This document shows positions 42,018-51,071 of a stretch of DNA of 64,000 bases, piece by piece. The notes below the pieces were generated by a model. It searched no databases and was not told where the DNA came from. It saw only the letters and a program-made list of their open reading frames with translations. The translations under genes were made by a program, and so were the position numbers. Numbering within the stretch: position 1 is the first letter of the stretch; each line of letters starts with the position of its first letter. Source of the DNA: Bittarella massiliensis (ex Durand et al. 2017) (GTDB lineage: Bacteria; Bacillota; Clostridia; Oscillospirales; Ruminococcaceae); assembly GCF_017566145.1 (NCBI RefSeq), contig NZ_JABFCL010000013.1, positions 17,971 to 81,970 of the forward strand. Direction: 5' to 3'.

Positions 42018-43217
42018 ATGACAGAGTTGACCGACTACCTGGCAGATCGGTATCAGGTGCTGGACACCTTTTCTGAAAACGAGCGGGCGAGAGTGGAACT
42101 GGTGCGGGACAAAAATACCGGTCTGGTGGCGGTGAAAAAGACCATTCACCGGGCGGACACCGTCTATCCCCAGCTGCGGGACCGGCACTTTGCCGGCACC
42201 CCCATGGTCTACGACCTATACCAGTGTGCGGGCGAGACGGTGGTGTTGGAGGAATACGTGCCCGGAGAGACAATGGCCCGCTGCGCCGAAGGGCGGCGAC
42301 GGCTGGGGGTGGCACAGGTGGGACGGTGGCTCTCTGCCCTCTGCAGCATTTTGGAGCCCCTGCACCGGGCGGGGCTGGTGCACCGAGACATCAAGCCGCA
42401 AAATGTGCTGGTGCGGCCGGATGGACAGCTCTTTCTCATCGACTTCGAGGCGGCCCGCCAGTACGATCCCCGGCAGAAAAACGACACGGTCTACCTGGGG
42501 ACCAAGGGCTATGCCGCCCCTGAGCAGTACGGCTATGCCCAGACCGACGCCCGCACCGATCTCTATGCCCTGGGGGCGCTGGCCAACTGGCTGCTCTGCG
42601 GCAAGCTGCCGGAAGAGCAGCGCTGGAAGGGACCCCTGGCGGGGGTGATCGACTGCTGCCTGCGCATTGATCCAGCCCAGCGGTACCAGTCGGCCGCCCA
42701 GCTGCGGGGGGCGGTGCAGCAGGCGCTGACGGGACTGCCCGCCGAGGAGGGAAGCGCTTTTCCGGCGGCGGCCACATCGCCGGCCGCCGCCGCTCCACTG
42801 CCCGCTTGGGCGGATGTGGAGCCGGCGGATCTGACGGCGAGCTCATTTTCCAGCGCCCCTTCTGCGGGGGAGGAGGGGGGACCGCCCCGCCGGTGGCAGA
42901 GCGTGTTCGGCCGGGAGAACGCCTGGCGGCTGGTGGCATTTTTGGCCTTTGGGGCCTTTGTCCTCTGGACCGCCCTCACCAGCGGTCCCTTTGCACAGGT
43001 GGGGGCGGCGATTTTCAGCTGCCTGATCTACCTGTGGATATTCCTCCCCCACGCCGCCTATTGGCTGAACCTGGGGGAAATTCGCACCCGGCCCCCCTTT
43101 CGCGCGCTGGACAGACAGGGGCAGCGCTGGCTGGCGGGACTGTGTTACCTGGCTGTCTGGCTGGTGATCCTGCTCATTTTGGTGCAGATCGGGTACGCCT
43201 TTTACCGGGTGCCGTGA
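42018..43217 (+). CDS. Ser/Thr protein kinase with membrane-spanning C-terminus
   Basis: In this 399-residue kinase, Lys40 (VAVKK), HRDIKPQNV (122-130) and IDFEAAR (142-148; DFE in place of DFG) are visible, followed by the GTKGYAAPEQ activation segment. The glycine-rich loop is degenerate (ENERARVEL). An Ala/Pro linker (about 245-290) leads to three or four hydrophobic segments, so the kinase domain faces the cytoplasm. No PASTA repeats follow, which sets it apart from PrkC. Confidence 0.85.
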   Translation: MTELTDYLADRYQVLDTFSENERARVELVRDKNTGLVAVKKTIHRADTVYPQLRDRHFAGTPMVYDLYQCAGETVVLEEYVPGETMARCAEGRRRLGVAQVGRWLSALCSILEPLHRAGLVHRDIKPQNVLVRPDGQLFLIDFEAARQYDPRQKNDTVYLGTKGYAAPEQYGYAQTDARTDLYALGALANWLLCGKLPEEQRWKGPLAGVIDCCLRIDPAQRYQSAAQLRGAVQQALTGLPAEEGSAFPAAATSPAAAAPLPAWADVEPADLTASSFSSAPSAGEEGGPPRRWQSVFGRENAWRLVAFLAFGAFVLWTALTSGPFAQVGAAIFSCLIYLWIFLPHAAYWLNLGEIRTRPPFRALDRQGQRWLAGLCYLAVWLVILLILVQIGYAFYRVP

Positions 43218-43245
43218 GGGATGGGAGGGCATACGGCATGTGTTT

Positions 43246-43293
43246 CGGGGCAAAGTCCTATGCTGGGGGCATAGGACTTTGCCCCGGTTTTTT
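43246..43293 (+). terminator. strong terminator of the kinase gene
   Basis: An 18-bp perfect stem (43246-43263 with 43269-43286) is followed by GTTTTTT. Confidence 0.95.
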
Positions 43294-43387
43294 CGTACAA
43301 TGGGGGCGATCATCCGAGGATGCGAGCCGGAGGGTCGCCCGGCAAATGTGGCCGGGACATTTTGCCAGTGAGAGGAGTTTTGGAAAG

Positions 43388-43903
43388 ATGAAAAAACGCA
43401 TTTTGCTGTCTCTGCTCTGTGCGGCGGCCCTGGTGATCTGTGCCGGCTGCGGTTCCAGCGCCAGCGGAGAGAACGGGTCGGGCGAGGGCGCTTCTTCACA
43501 GGTGGAGGAAAAGACCTCCTTTGGCGTGGGCGAGACCTACGAGGAGGACGGCGTGAAGATCACCCTCAACAGGGTGGAGGAGAACGAGGGCACACAGTAC
43601 CTGAAACCCGCTGATGGGAACGCCTTTATTGTCTGCGAGTTCACCGTGGAAAATGGCTCGGATAAGGAACTGCTCGTCACCGCCGCCTCCTTTGATGCCT
43701 ATGCCGACGACGAGGCCATCAGCCTTAGTATCAGCGCCTCCTACGAGCAGGGCAAGGACCTGAGCGGCACCATTGCCAAGGGGAAAAAGCTCACCGGTAT
43801 CATCGGCTACGAACTGCCAGCGGACTGGAAGGAACTGGAGCTGGCTTACAAACCCAATCTCTTTTTGGACAAGGCCATCAACTTCGTTGCCACCAACGCC
43901 TAG
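43388..43903 (+). CDS. DUF4352-type lipoprotein
   Basis: A lipobox (LVICAGCGSS) precedes a Ser/Gly linker and a beta-sandwich domain (VGETYEEDGVKITLNRVEENEG...FIVCEFTVENGSDKELLVTAASFDAYADDEAI) of the DUF4352/telomeric-repeat-like lipoprotein family. It is anchored outside the cell; a ligand is unknown. GAGAGGAG lies before ATG 43388. Confidence 0.9.
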   Translation: MKKRILLSLLCAAALVICAGCGSSASGENGSGEGASSQVEEKTSFGVGETYEEDGVKITLNRVEENEGTQYLKPADGNAFIVCEFTVENGSDKELLVTAASFDAYADDEAISLSISASYEQGKDLSGTIAKGKKLTGIIGYELPADWKELELAYKPNLFLDKAINFVATNA

Positions 43904-43974
43904 TCTTATTTCGGGAGCAGGCTTTGAACACTGTGCCGCAAAAGGGGGCAAAGCGCCCCGGTAGAGGGCCGACG

Positions 43975-44003
43975 CCGCGATTCAGCGGCGCCGGCCCTTT
44001 TTG
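43975..44003 (+). terminator. terminator of the lipoprotein gene
   Basis: AGGGCC...GGCCCT with an inner GCCGC/GCGGC stem is followed by TTTTTG. Confidence 0.8.
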
Positions 44004-44312
44004 CGTCGCCAGGGCTTTGGAGAGCTGCCCTCTCGCGCCGCCCGGCCCTGCTGGGGCTGTGTGTAGAAAAGGCATTCGTCTGCGCGCTGGCCTCCCTGCT
44101 GCTGCGATATGGAGAGGAGACATCGCCCTTGGCGGCGGGAAAAAGATGACTGCCCGGCGCATCTGTCGCCCGGCGGCGCCGCTCGCCCAGGCCCCCTTGT
44201 GGTGGAACGCTGGGCGGGAGGACGAAAAAGACGGCGGAGAGGCGGTATGATGAAGGGGAGGGAGAACGGGAAAAAACGGTCAAAAAAGAAGTCGCTTTTT
44301 GGACAAAAGGTG
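44004..44312. other. intergenic, no gene found
   Basis: About 300 GC-rich bases with no supported gene, leading to the promoter of the MATE gene. Confidence 0.45.
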
Positions 44313-44417
44313 TTGGCGCGGGGCGGGGAATGTGGTATACTGCTGCTGTCACCGGGAGGGATTCCCCCTCCCCCAGTCGCCTTTTGGCCCGGCGGACCCC
44401 ACAGGCGGCTGTTTTTT
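44313..44417 (+). promoter_or_regulatory. promoter and attenuator-like leader of the MATE gene
   Basis: TTGGCG (44313-44318) and TATACT (44336-44341) are 17 bases apart. Within the leader, CAGTCGCC (44374) pairs with GGCGGCTG (44404) and is followed by TTTTTT, an intrinsic terminator before the gene. An alternative CCGGG/CCCGG pairing (44352 with 44388) overlaps it. This is the layout of a riboswitch or attenuator, though no known class is recognised. Confidence 0.5.
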
Positions 44418-44496
44418 GTGCCCTTGCCCGGCGCTGCCCATCCTCGTGAAGAGGGGGGGCCGGGGGGAGAAATCAGACAGAGAGGGAATTGAGATC

Positions 44497-45879
44497 GTGC
44501 GCGACAAGATTTTGACCGAAAAGTCCTTTTATCGGGCCCTGCTGACGGTGGCCATCCCCATCGCCCTGCAAAACCTCATCAGCTTTGGGGTCAATATGAT
44601 GGACACCGTGATGCTGGGCCAGCTGGGAGAGGTGCAGCTGTCAGCGGCTTCCCTGGCCAACCAGCCCTTTTTTGTCTTCAGCATGTTCTCCTTTGGCTTT
44701 GCCGCCGGCGGCTCGGTGATGATCAGCCAGTACTGGGGCAAAGGGGACACGGCGGCCATCAGCCGAATCATGGCCATTGGGCTGAAGTTTGTGGTGGTGC
44801 TCTCCCTGGTGGTCACCGCTCTGGTGCTCTGTTTTCCCGAGGCCATTTTGCGCCTCTTCACCGCCGACCCCGAGGTGGTGGCCGAAGGGGTGCGCTACCT
44901 GAAGATCATCGCCTTCTCCTACTTCTTCTACGGGGTCTCCAACTGCTACATCACCTCCCTGCGGGGGGTGGAGCAGGTGAAGATCTCGGTGGTGATCTAC
45001 TCGGTCTCCTTTGTCATCAACGTGATCATCAACTACATCTTCATCTTCGGCGCATTCGGCGCGCCGGCACTGGGGGTCGCGGGCGCCGCGGTGGGCACCC
45101 TCTGCGCCCGCATCAGCGAGCTGGTGATGTCGATTGTCTACATGGAGCGCTTTGAAAAGCGCACCGGATTTCGGCTGCGCCATCTCTTTCACAAGATGGA
45201 CCGGCTGCTGCTGGGCGACTACGTCAAAACCAGCCTACCGGTGGCCTTCAACGAGATCGCCTGGGGGCTCTCCACCTCGGTGCACGCCGCCATTTTGGGG
45301 CGGATGGGGGCGTCGGTGGTGGCGGCCAACAGCATCGTCAACGTGGTGACCCAGCTGGCCTTCATCTTCCTCTTCGGCCTCTCCAATGCCACCGCTATCC
45401 AGATCGGCAAGGCCGTCAGCTCCAAACCCGCCGGATATGTGCGGAAGATGGCCACCACTATGCAGCTGCTCTCCCTGGGGGTGGGGGCGGTGGGCGCTGC
45501 GATTGTGCTGGCCATCCGCAAGCCGGTCATCGGGCTTTACAACATCGCCCCAGAGACAACCGCCATGGCCGGGGAGATGATGATCGCGGCGGCGGTCATG
45601 ACCTTCCTCATCTCGGTGGAGGTCATCTCCACCATGGGGGTCCTGCGGGGCGGTGGCGACACCAAGTTCACCTTCTTCATCGACGTCTTTTTCATCTGGG
45701 CGGTGGCCACCCCTCTGGGGGCCTACTTTGGCCTGGTGGCCAAGGTGGCGGCGCCGGTGGTTTACGTGTTGCTGCGCATCGATTCCCCCATCAAGACGGT
45801 GGTCTCCTTCTTCCGCATCCGCAGCGGCTGCTGGATGCGAAACGTCACCCGGGACGAGTCGGAGCTGGCGGCCGAATAG
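44497..45879 (+). CDS. MATE-family efflux transporter
   Basis: The 460-residue protein has twelve hydrophobic segments and MATE marks: AIPIALQNLISFGVNMMDTVMLGQLG near the start and the mirrored LPVAFNEIAWGLSTSVHAAILGRMGASVVAANSIV in the second half. It would export cationic drugs or metabolites by sodium or proton antiport. GTG 44497 is preferred, with GAGAGGGA upstream; longer frames lack a site. Confidence 0.9.
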   Translation: MRDKILTEKSFYRALLTVAIPIALQNLISFGVNMMDTVMLGQLGEVQLSAASLANQPFFVFSMFSFGFAAGGSVMISQYWGKGDTAAISRIMAIGLKFVVVLSLVVTALVLCFPEAILRLFTADPEVVAEGVRYLKIIAFSYFFYGVSNCYITSLRGVEQVKISVVIYSVSFVINVIINYIFIFGAFGAPALGVAGAAVGTLCARISELVMSIVYMERFEKRTGFRLRHLFHKMDRLLLGDYVKTSLPVAFNEIAWGLSTSVHAAILGRMGASVVAANSIVNVVTQLAFIFLFGLSNATAIQIGKAVSSKPAGYVRKMATTMQLLSLGVGAVGAAIVLAIRKPVIGLYNIAPETTAMAGEMMIAAAVMTFLISVEVISTMGVLRGGGDTKFTFFIDVFFIWAVATPLGAYFGLVAKVAAPVVYVLLRIDSPIKTVVSFFRIRSGCWMRNVTRDESELAAE

Positions 45880-45991
45880 GTTTTCGCCCTGGGAAGAAGG
45901 GAGAAACTCTGCTCTGCCATGCGGTTTTTGGCGGGTTTGCGCAACTTTTATCTGAAAAATCTGGCGCTTTTGGCGAGAGTGAAAAAATTCC

Positions 45992-46020
45992 TTGACAGGA
46001 AGTGGTTTATAGGTTAGGAT
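45992..46020 (+). promoter_or_regulatory. promoter of the sigma-factor gene
   Basis: A consensus TTGACA (45992-45997) is 17 bases from TAGGAT (46015-46020), 34 bases before the ATG. Confidence 0.75.
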
Positions 46021-46054
46021 GGGGATGTTGAGAGAACGCTAAAGGTAGGGTCTT

Positions 46055-46618
46055 ATGGGCGATTGGAAACCGGATGACGCACAGACCGAACTCCTGCGCC
46101 GGGCACAGGGGGGCGACGCGAAAGCCCTCAATCAATTGGTTTCCGCCTACCTCCCCATCGCCGAGGCGATGGCGCGCAAACTCTTTTCCGCCGACTGTGA
46201 GGACATGGCGCAGGAAGGGCTGATGGCCCTGCCCGCCGCGGTGAACGGTTTTGATCCGGAAAAGGGAATCCCCTTCTCCTCCTATGCGACAGTCTGTCTT
46301 CGCAACGCCATGATTGCCAGCTACCGGCGCAGCCGGGCGCGCAAGCGGGGCGGCGGCGAGGAGAGGTTGCCCTACCTAGACGGGGAGGACGGAGCCGACG
46401 GAGCCAGCGACCCTCAGCAGATAGTTGCACAGCGAGAACAAGTGTCCCGCCTGATAAAGCAGGCGGAGAGTGTTTTGTCTTCGTTTGAGAAACAGGTATT
46501 GTCTCTACACCTGGACGGGTACAGTTACAAGGACATTTCGCACCTCTTGCACAAGCCGGAGAAATCTGTCGATAACGCCCTGCAACGAGTGAGAAAAAAA
46601 TTGAAATATGCCCAATAG
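46055..46618 (+). CDS. sigma-70 family RNA polymerase sigma factor
   Basis: The 187-residue protein contains region 2 (LVSAYLPIAEAMARKLF...DMAQEGLMALPAAVNGFDPEKGIPFSSYATVCLRNAMIASYRRSRA) and region 4 (VLSSFEKQVLSLHLDGYSYKDISHLLHKPEKSVDNALQRVRKKL) joined by a short acidic linker, a layout close to the SigH/sporulation-type sigma factors. It is probably an alternative sigma factor. The stop overlaps a tRNA-like sequence (46610-46672). Confidence 0.9.
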   Translation: MGDWKPDDAQTELLRRAQGGDAKALNQLVSAYLPIAEAMARKLFSADCEDMAQEGLMALPAAVNGFDPEKGIPFSSYATVCLRNAMIASYRRSRARKRGGGEERLPYLDGEDGADGASDPQQIVAQREQVSRLIKQAESVLSSFEKQVLSLHLDGYSYKDISHLLHKPEKSVDNALQRVRKKLKYAQ

Positions 46619-46703
46619 CTCAGGGGAGCGTTTAGGTTTTTCTAAAAGACGGTTCAATTCCGGTGCGGGCCAAATTTATCTTTCCAAAGTGAGGTACAAT
46701 CAA

Positions 46704-46982
46704 ATGTTCGAAGACAAGACTTTAGTGTGCAAAGAGTGCGGCCAGGAGTTCGTGTTCACCGCTGGTGAGCAGGAGTTCTACGCGGAGAAGGGCTTTGAGA
46801 ACGAGCCCCAGCGCTGCAAAGAGTGCCGTGACAACAGAAAGAGAAACCTCAGAGGCCCCAGAGAGATGCACGACGCCGTCTGCGCTTCTTGCGGCGCACC
46901 CTGCCAGGTTCCCTTCCAGCCCCGCGAGGACCGTCCTGTCTACTGCAGCGACTGCTTCGCCAAGATGAAAGAGGAGCAGTAA
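46704..46982 (+). CDS. zinc-ribbon domain protein
   Basis: The 92-residue protein has two zinc sites: CKECG...CKECR at the N-terminus and CASCG...CSDCF at the C-terminus, matching the Clostridia zinc-ribbon protein that begins with DKTLVCKECG.EFVFTAGEQEFYAEKGF. The function of the family is unknown. It follows the sigma factor gene and may be co-transcribed. ATG 46704 has GAGG upstream. Confidence 0.9.
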   Translation: MFEDKTLVCKECGQEFVFTAGEQEFYAEKGFENEPQRCKECRDNRKRNLRGPREMHDAVCASCGAPCQVPFQPREDRPVYCSDCFAKMKEEQ

Positions 46983-47005
46983 GCTACCGTTTCTTTTCGT
47001 CGATT

Positions 47006-47042
47006 AAAAGCCCTTCGCTCAAACGAGCGAAGGGCTTTTTTT
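47006..47042 (+). terminator. terminator of the sigma/zinc-ribbon unit
   Basis: A 15-bp stem (47006-47020 with 47025-47039) with an AAAC loop is followed by a T run. Confidence 0.95.
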
Positions 47043-47660
47043 GTCTGCCGACAGAGGGGCCAAACAAAGGGTGCCGCGACACCCTGACGGGGTGGCGGAT
47101 AAAGGGGGCCTTCCGGCCCCGACGGTTGGGGCGCCCGGCAGGTGCCCCGGCTGCAAAAGAGGGGGGAGAGCTCCTTGGATCGGCCAGGGGGTCCAGGCGG
47201 TGGGCGGTGAACCTTTTGTCGGTGCAATGGCCCATTGAAACGCGGCTGCAGTCAAACCGGAGAGAGGCGTTGACCCGCAAGGAGAAGCCGCTTTTTTTGG
47301 CCTGCAGGGGGAAGAAGCGCGCGGGAGAGAGGAGAGGGGCAAAAGCGCCCTCTGTTGGCGGAGACTGCCTGCCGCCCGCGGGGGGAGCGGACCGCATCAA
47401 AAGGAGAGTTGTTCCCTTCTCCCTGATGTAGTTGCCCAGGCGGCGGACCCCATCCGGTATATCTGGCTGGCGCCGCAGCCGGGACAGAGAGGGGGGAGCA
47501 AGAGAGGAGGAGATGGAAAAGGGGAGCCGTTTGCCAAACGAACAGGCTGGGGCGGCAAAAACGAAGGAGAGAAATCGCATATTTTGTAACCAATGACTGA
47601 ATACAATGTAAATAATGGCGGTGAAATCGTTAAGATGGCATAAAATCTCTCCTTTGCGCA
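47043..47660. other. long GC-rich intergenic region, no gene
   Basis: Some 620 bases carry short open frames on both strands without ribosome sites. The region is purine-rich with local inverted repeats. No gene can be supported. Confidence 0.45.
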
Positions 47661-47689
47661 TTGAAAAGAGGGGAGTCAGTCACTATAAT
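47661..47689 (+). promoter_or_regulatory. promoter of the amino-acid ABC operon
   Basis: TTGAAA (47661-47666) is 17 bases from a perfect TATAAT (47684-47689). The leader that follows contains a GGGGGCGGGT/ACCCGCCCCC hairpin (about 47701-47725). Confidence 0.8.
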
Positions 47690-47783
47690 ACAGGCAAAGG
47701 CGAGGGGGCGGGTGGTTGACCCGCCCCCGGCCTTATGGGAAAGTAGCAGTGCCGAAAGGCGGATAGAAAGGTAGGTCTTGATC

Positions 47784-48623
47784 GTGAAAGGGAAACGAAT
47801 CATCGCTATGGCGTTGGCGGCGGCACTCTGTCTGCCCCTGACCGGCTGCGGGGACAAATCTGCGGCAGAAGGCGATGACAGGCCGGTTTTAAAGGTTGGG
47901 TTTGAGTGTATGACAGCCCCCATCACCTGGACCCAACTGGACAGCTCCAACGGGGCAGTGCCCATCACCGGCAGCAGCGAATACACCTACGGCTTTGAGG
48001 TGGAGCTGATGAAACAGCTGTGCGACAGGGCTGGCTACCGGATGGAGGCCTATAAGATCGACTGGGATGGGCTGCTGCTGGGGGTGCAGACGGGCACCAT
48101 CGACTGCGCTATCTCGGCCATCAGCATCACCGATGAGCGCAAAGCCTCGATGGATTTCACCGACTGCTATTACCGCAGTCAGATTGTGGCCCTGGTGAAA
48201 AAGGACAGCAAATACGCTGGCAAGACCAAACTGCAGGACCTCGCGGGCGCCAGCTGCACCTCGATGCTCAACACCCTTTGGTATAACATCATCGACCAGA
48301 TCCCGAGTGTCGACAAGATGCCCGCCATGGAGAACGTGCCTGCCATGATCGTCTCGCTGCAGTCGGGCACGGTGGATATGCTGCTGATGGATGAGCCCAC
48401 CGCCCTGTCGGCTGTGGCGGCCAACCCAGACTTGGCCATGGTGAAGCTGGATGAGAGGAGCGGGTTCCAACTCTCCGATGAGGACACCGACCTGGGAATT
48501 GCCGTCAGCAAAAATCGCGGCGACGTAAAGCAAAAACTCAACGCCGCCCTGGCCCAGATCACCGACGAGGAGAAAGAGGAGATGCTCCGCCACGCCATCG
48601 AGGTGCAGCCGGTCAACCAGTGA
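47784..48623 (+). CDS. amino-acid ABC transporter substrate-binding lipoprotein
   Basis: From GTG 47784 (eight bases after AGGTAGG) the protein has a lipobox (LPLTGCGDK) and a family-3 solute-binding fold: LKVGFECMTAPITW, GFEVELMKQLCDRAGY, DWDGLLLGVQTGTIDCAISAISITDERKASMDFTDCYY. It delivers a polar amino acid to the permease encoded next. The ligand cannot be decided from sequence. Confidence 0.9.
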   Translation: MKGKRIIAMALAAALCLPLTGCGDKSAAEGDDRPVLKVGFECMTAPITWTQLDSSNGAVPITGSSEYTYGFEVELMKQLCDRAGYRMEAYKIDWDGLLLGVQTGTIDCAISAISITDERKASMDFTDCYYRSQIVALVKKDSKYAGKTKLQDLAGASCTSMLNTLWYNIIDQIPSVDKMPAMENVPAMIVSLQSGTVDMLLMDEPTALSAVAANPDLAMVKLDERSGFQLSDEDTDLGIAVSKNRGDVKQKLNAALAQITDEEKEEMLRHAIEVQPVNQ

Positions 48624-48690
48624 CCCTTCGCAGAGGGCGAGCGCGCCCCTGTAAGAGGATAAGCGAGAAAAGGAGAAGGGGAGAGAGACC

Positions 48691-49506
48691 ATGAATTTGC
48701 CCACCACATTTTTCGGATGGGTGGCTTTTATCACCGAGAAGTACGGCGTCGCCTTTTTAAAGGGGGCCGGCACCTCGGTCTATCTGGCAGTACTGGGCAC
48801 CTTGTTGGGTTGCATCATCGGCTTTTTGGCGGGAACGGTGCGCACCGTTCCCCTCACCCGGGAGGACAATCTCTTCAAGCGGGTGGGGATGAATGTTGTC
48901 TGGGCGATCATCCGCTTCTATGTCTGGATTTTCCGCGGCACCCCCATGATGGTGCAGGCGATGGTGATCTTCTACGGTGCGGCGGCTGTGTTCGGGGTGC
49001 ACTTTCAGCCCCTGATGGCGGGCCTGCTGGTGGTTTCCATCAACACCGGCGCCTATATGTGCGAGACGGTGCGGGGCGGCATTCAGTCCATTGATCCAGG
49101 TCAGATCGAAGGGGCCAAGGCCATCGGCATGTCCCACGCCCGAACCATGGTCTCGGTGGTGGTGCCCCAGGCCTTTCGCAACATTGCCCCCCAGATCGGC
49201 AACTACTTAGTCAGCAACATCAAAGATACCTCGGTGCTCAGTGTCATCACCGTGGGTGAGCTGTTCTATGCGGCCCGGTCGGCGGCGGGGGTCTACTTCA
49301 AATACTTTGAGGTGTTCTTTGTGGTCAGCTGCATCTATCTGGTGCTCACCACCCTGGCAAACGCCCTGCTCCACCTGGTGGAGCGGCGGATGAACGGCCC
49401 CCGGGACTACGAGCTGGTGGACCCCGCCTCCATCCCCGAGTGCAGGGCAATCGCGGCCGAGAGCAGCCGGGAGAAGGCGGAGAGGGAAAAGGAGGCGGCG
49501 AGATGA
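48691..49506 (+). CDS. amino-acid ABC transporter permease
   Basis: The 271-residue membrane protein of the HisM/GlnP type shows the cytoplasmic coupling motif [46 protein letters not shown] and the FRGTPMMVQ segment. Its last codons overlap the ATPase gene start (ATGA), so the three genes form one operon with balanced translation. Confidence 0.95.
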   Translation: MNLPTTFFGWVAFITEKYGVAFLKGAGTSVYLAVLGTLLGCIIGFLAGTVRTVPLTREDNLFKRVGMNVVWAIIRFYVWIFRGTPMMVQAMVIFYGAAAVFGVHFQPLMAGLLVVSINTGAYMCETVRGGIQSIDPGQIEGAKAIGMSHARTMVSVVVPQAFRNIAPQIGNYLVSNIKDTSVLSVITVGELFYAARSAAGVYFKYFEVFFVVSCIYLVLTTLANALLHLVERRMNGPRDYELVDPASIPECRAIAAESSREKAEREKEAAR

Positions 49507-50327
49507 GCGAGCAGGTCGCGGAGGAGCGCCGGAGTGTAGAGCCGGGCGGGGGGGAGATGTCCCCCGCCCTGCGGGAGCTGTGGCAGCGGGAATCGATCCT
49601 CAAGGTGCGCCATCTGCAAAAGAACTTTGGCACCCATGTGGTGTTGCGGGACATCGACTTTACGGTGCACCAGGGCGAGGTGGTGTGCGTCATCGGGGCG
49701 TCGGGCTCGGGCAAATCGACCCTGCTGCGGTGCATCAACCGGCTGGAAGTCCCCAGTGGGGGCGAAATTTACTACCACGGTGAACGGGTTGGTGGGGACA
49801 GCTTTGACTGGAACCGCTACCGGGCCAAGGTGGGGATGGTCTTTCAGTCCTTCAACCTCTTCGCCAACCAGACGGTGATGGAAAACTGTATGGCCGGGCC
49901 CCGGTATGTACTGAAAAAGGGGAAGCAGGAGTCACGCGAGCTGGCCTTGCGCTACCTCTACAAGGTGGGGATGGTGCCCTACATCAACGCCAAGCCAGCC
50001 CAGCTCTCGGGTGGGCAGCTGCAGCGGGTGGCCATCGCCCGGGCACTGGCCATGAAGCCGGATGTCCTCCTCTTTGACGAGCCCACCTCGGCCCTTGACC
50101 CGGAGATGGTGGGGGAGGTGCTGGGGGTGATGAAACAGCTGGCCCACGAGGGGATGACCATGGTGGTGGTCACCCACGAGATGCAGTTTGCCAGGGAGGT
50201 GTCCGACCGAACGGTCTTTATGCTCGACGGCTTTATTGCCGAGGACGACGAGCCCGAGGTGATTTTCGAGCGCCCCAGAAATCCCAAAACAAGAGAGTTT
50301 TTAAGCCGGTTTATGCACCGGATGTAA
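49503..50327 (+). CDS. amino-acid ABC transporter ATP-binding protein
   Basis: This 274-residue ATPase has Walker [19 protein letters not shown], signature [16 protein letters not shown] and Walker [21 protein letters not shown], with the downstream His loop VVVTHEM. The ~40-residue N-terminal extension before the ABC core is acidic and unusual for the family. It completes the polar-amino-acid importer. Confidence 0.95.
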   Translation: MSEQVAEERRSVEPGGGEMSPALRELWQRESILKVRHLQKNFGTHVVLRDIDFTVHQGEVVCVIGASGSGKSTLLRCINRLEVPSGGEIYYHGERVGGDSFDWNRYRAKVGMVFQSFNLFANQTVMENCMAGPRYVLKKGKQESRELALRYLYKVGMVPYINAKPAQLSGGQLQRVAIARALAMKPDVLLFDEPTSALDPEMVGEVLGVMKQLAHEGMTMVVVTHEMQFAREVSDRTVFMLDGFIAEDDEPEVIFERPRNPKTREFLSRFMHRM

Positions 50328-50338
50328 AGAAAAAAAGC

Positions 50339-50380
50339 AGCCCTCGGCCGCACAGATGGCGGACGGGGGCTCCTTTGTGT
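50339..50380 (+). terminator. terminator of the amino-acid ABC operon
   Basis: AGCCCTCGGCCGC pairs imperfectly with GCGGACGGGGGCT; a short T-rich tail follows. Confidence 0.6.
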
Positions 50381-50386
50381 TTTGGC

Positions 50387-50686
50387 GCACTGTCAGGGGG
50401 GAGGACAGCTCTCCCCTGGGGCGCGGTATCCCCCCACCCAGCGGGCAGGTGGCAGGCGTTTGATCAGAAAGGGCGTTTATAGGCTGGGGGTGAGGGGGCC
50501 CCGGCGAGAGAGGCGGTGTTCCACCTTGGAGGGACCTCCCGGCGGATGATGGGCCGTCGCGCTCTGACTTCGCGGTCTGGGCGGGGAAACAACACAGATG
50601 AGAGAGCAGCCCCAAATTGGCTTTATGCACGGAAAACAGAAGTGAAATTGTGACAGAAACACCAGAGAAAATGGCCTTCACAGGGG
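50387..50686. other. intergenic, no gene found
   Basis: About 300 bases rich in G and C with no supported gene before the DUF1858 promoter. Confidence 0.45.
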
Positions 50687-50715
50687 TTGTGCTGGGGGGG
50701 AGAACAAGCTATAAT
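50687..50715 (+). promoter_or_regulatory. promoter of the DUF1858 gene
   Basis: TTGTGC (50687-50692) and a perfect TATAAT (50710-50715) are 17 bases apart, 44 bases before the ATG. Confidence 0.7.
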
Positions 50716-50758
50716 AGAGTCATTCGGTAAACTTTGCAAGCAAAAGGAGCGTATCGAG

Positions 50759-50968
50759 ATGACCATTACACCCGAGATTTTGATTGGCGAGCTGCTGCGC
50801 ATCGACGCGGAGGGGATCGCCCCTATTTTGATGGAGGCCGGCATGCACTGTGTCGGCTGCCCCGCCTCCCAGGGCGAGAGTCTGGCCGAAGCCTGTATGG
50901 TGCACGGGATGGATTGCGACACCCTGGTGGCAAGCATCAACCAATACCTGGCCTCGAAAGAGGCATAG
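50759..50968 (+). CDS. DUF1858 small protein
   Basis: The 69-residue protein carries the DUF1858 core: ITPEILIGELLRIDAEGIAPILMEAGMHCVGCPASQGESLAEACMVHG. The CVGCPAS cysteines are the conserved pair, typical of hybrid-cluster-protein-associated small proteins. Whether it binds metal is not known. Strong AAAGGAG site. Confidence 0.9.
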   Translation: MTITPEILIGELLRIDAEGIAPILMEAGMHCVGCPASQGESLAEACMVHGMDCDTLVASINQYLASKEA

Positions 50969-51071
50969 TGGGCGGGGCCGCGGGACAAATGTCTCGCGGC
51001 CCCTTCCCGTTGGGCGCATGCGGCTGCGTTCGCGCCGAAGAGGGCACTTTGAAAAAAGAGGAGGAATTTGT

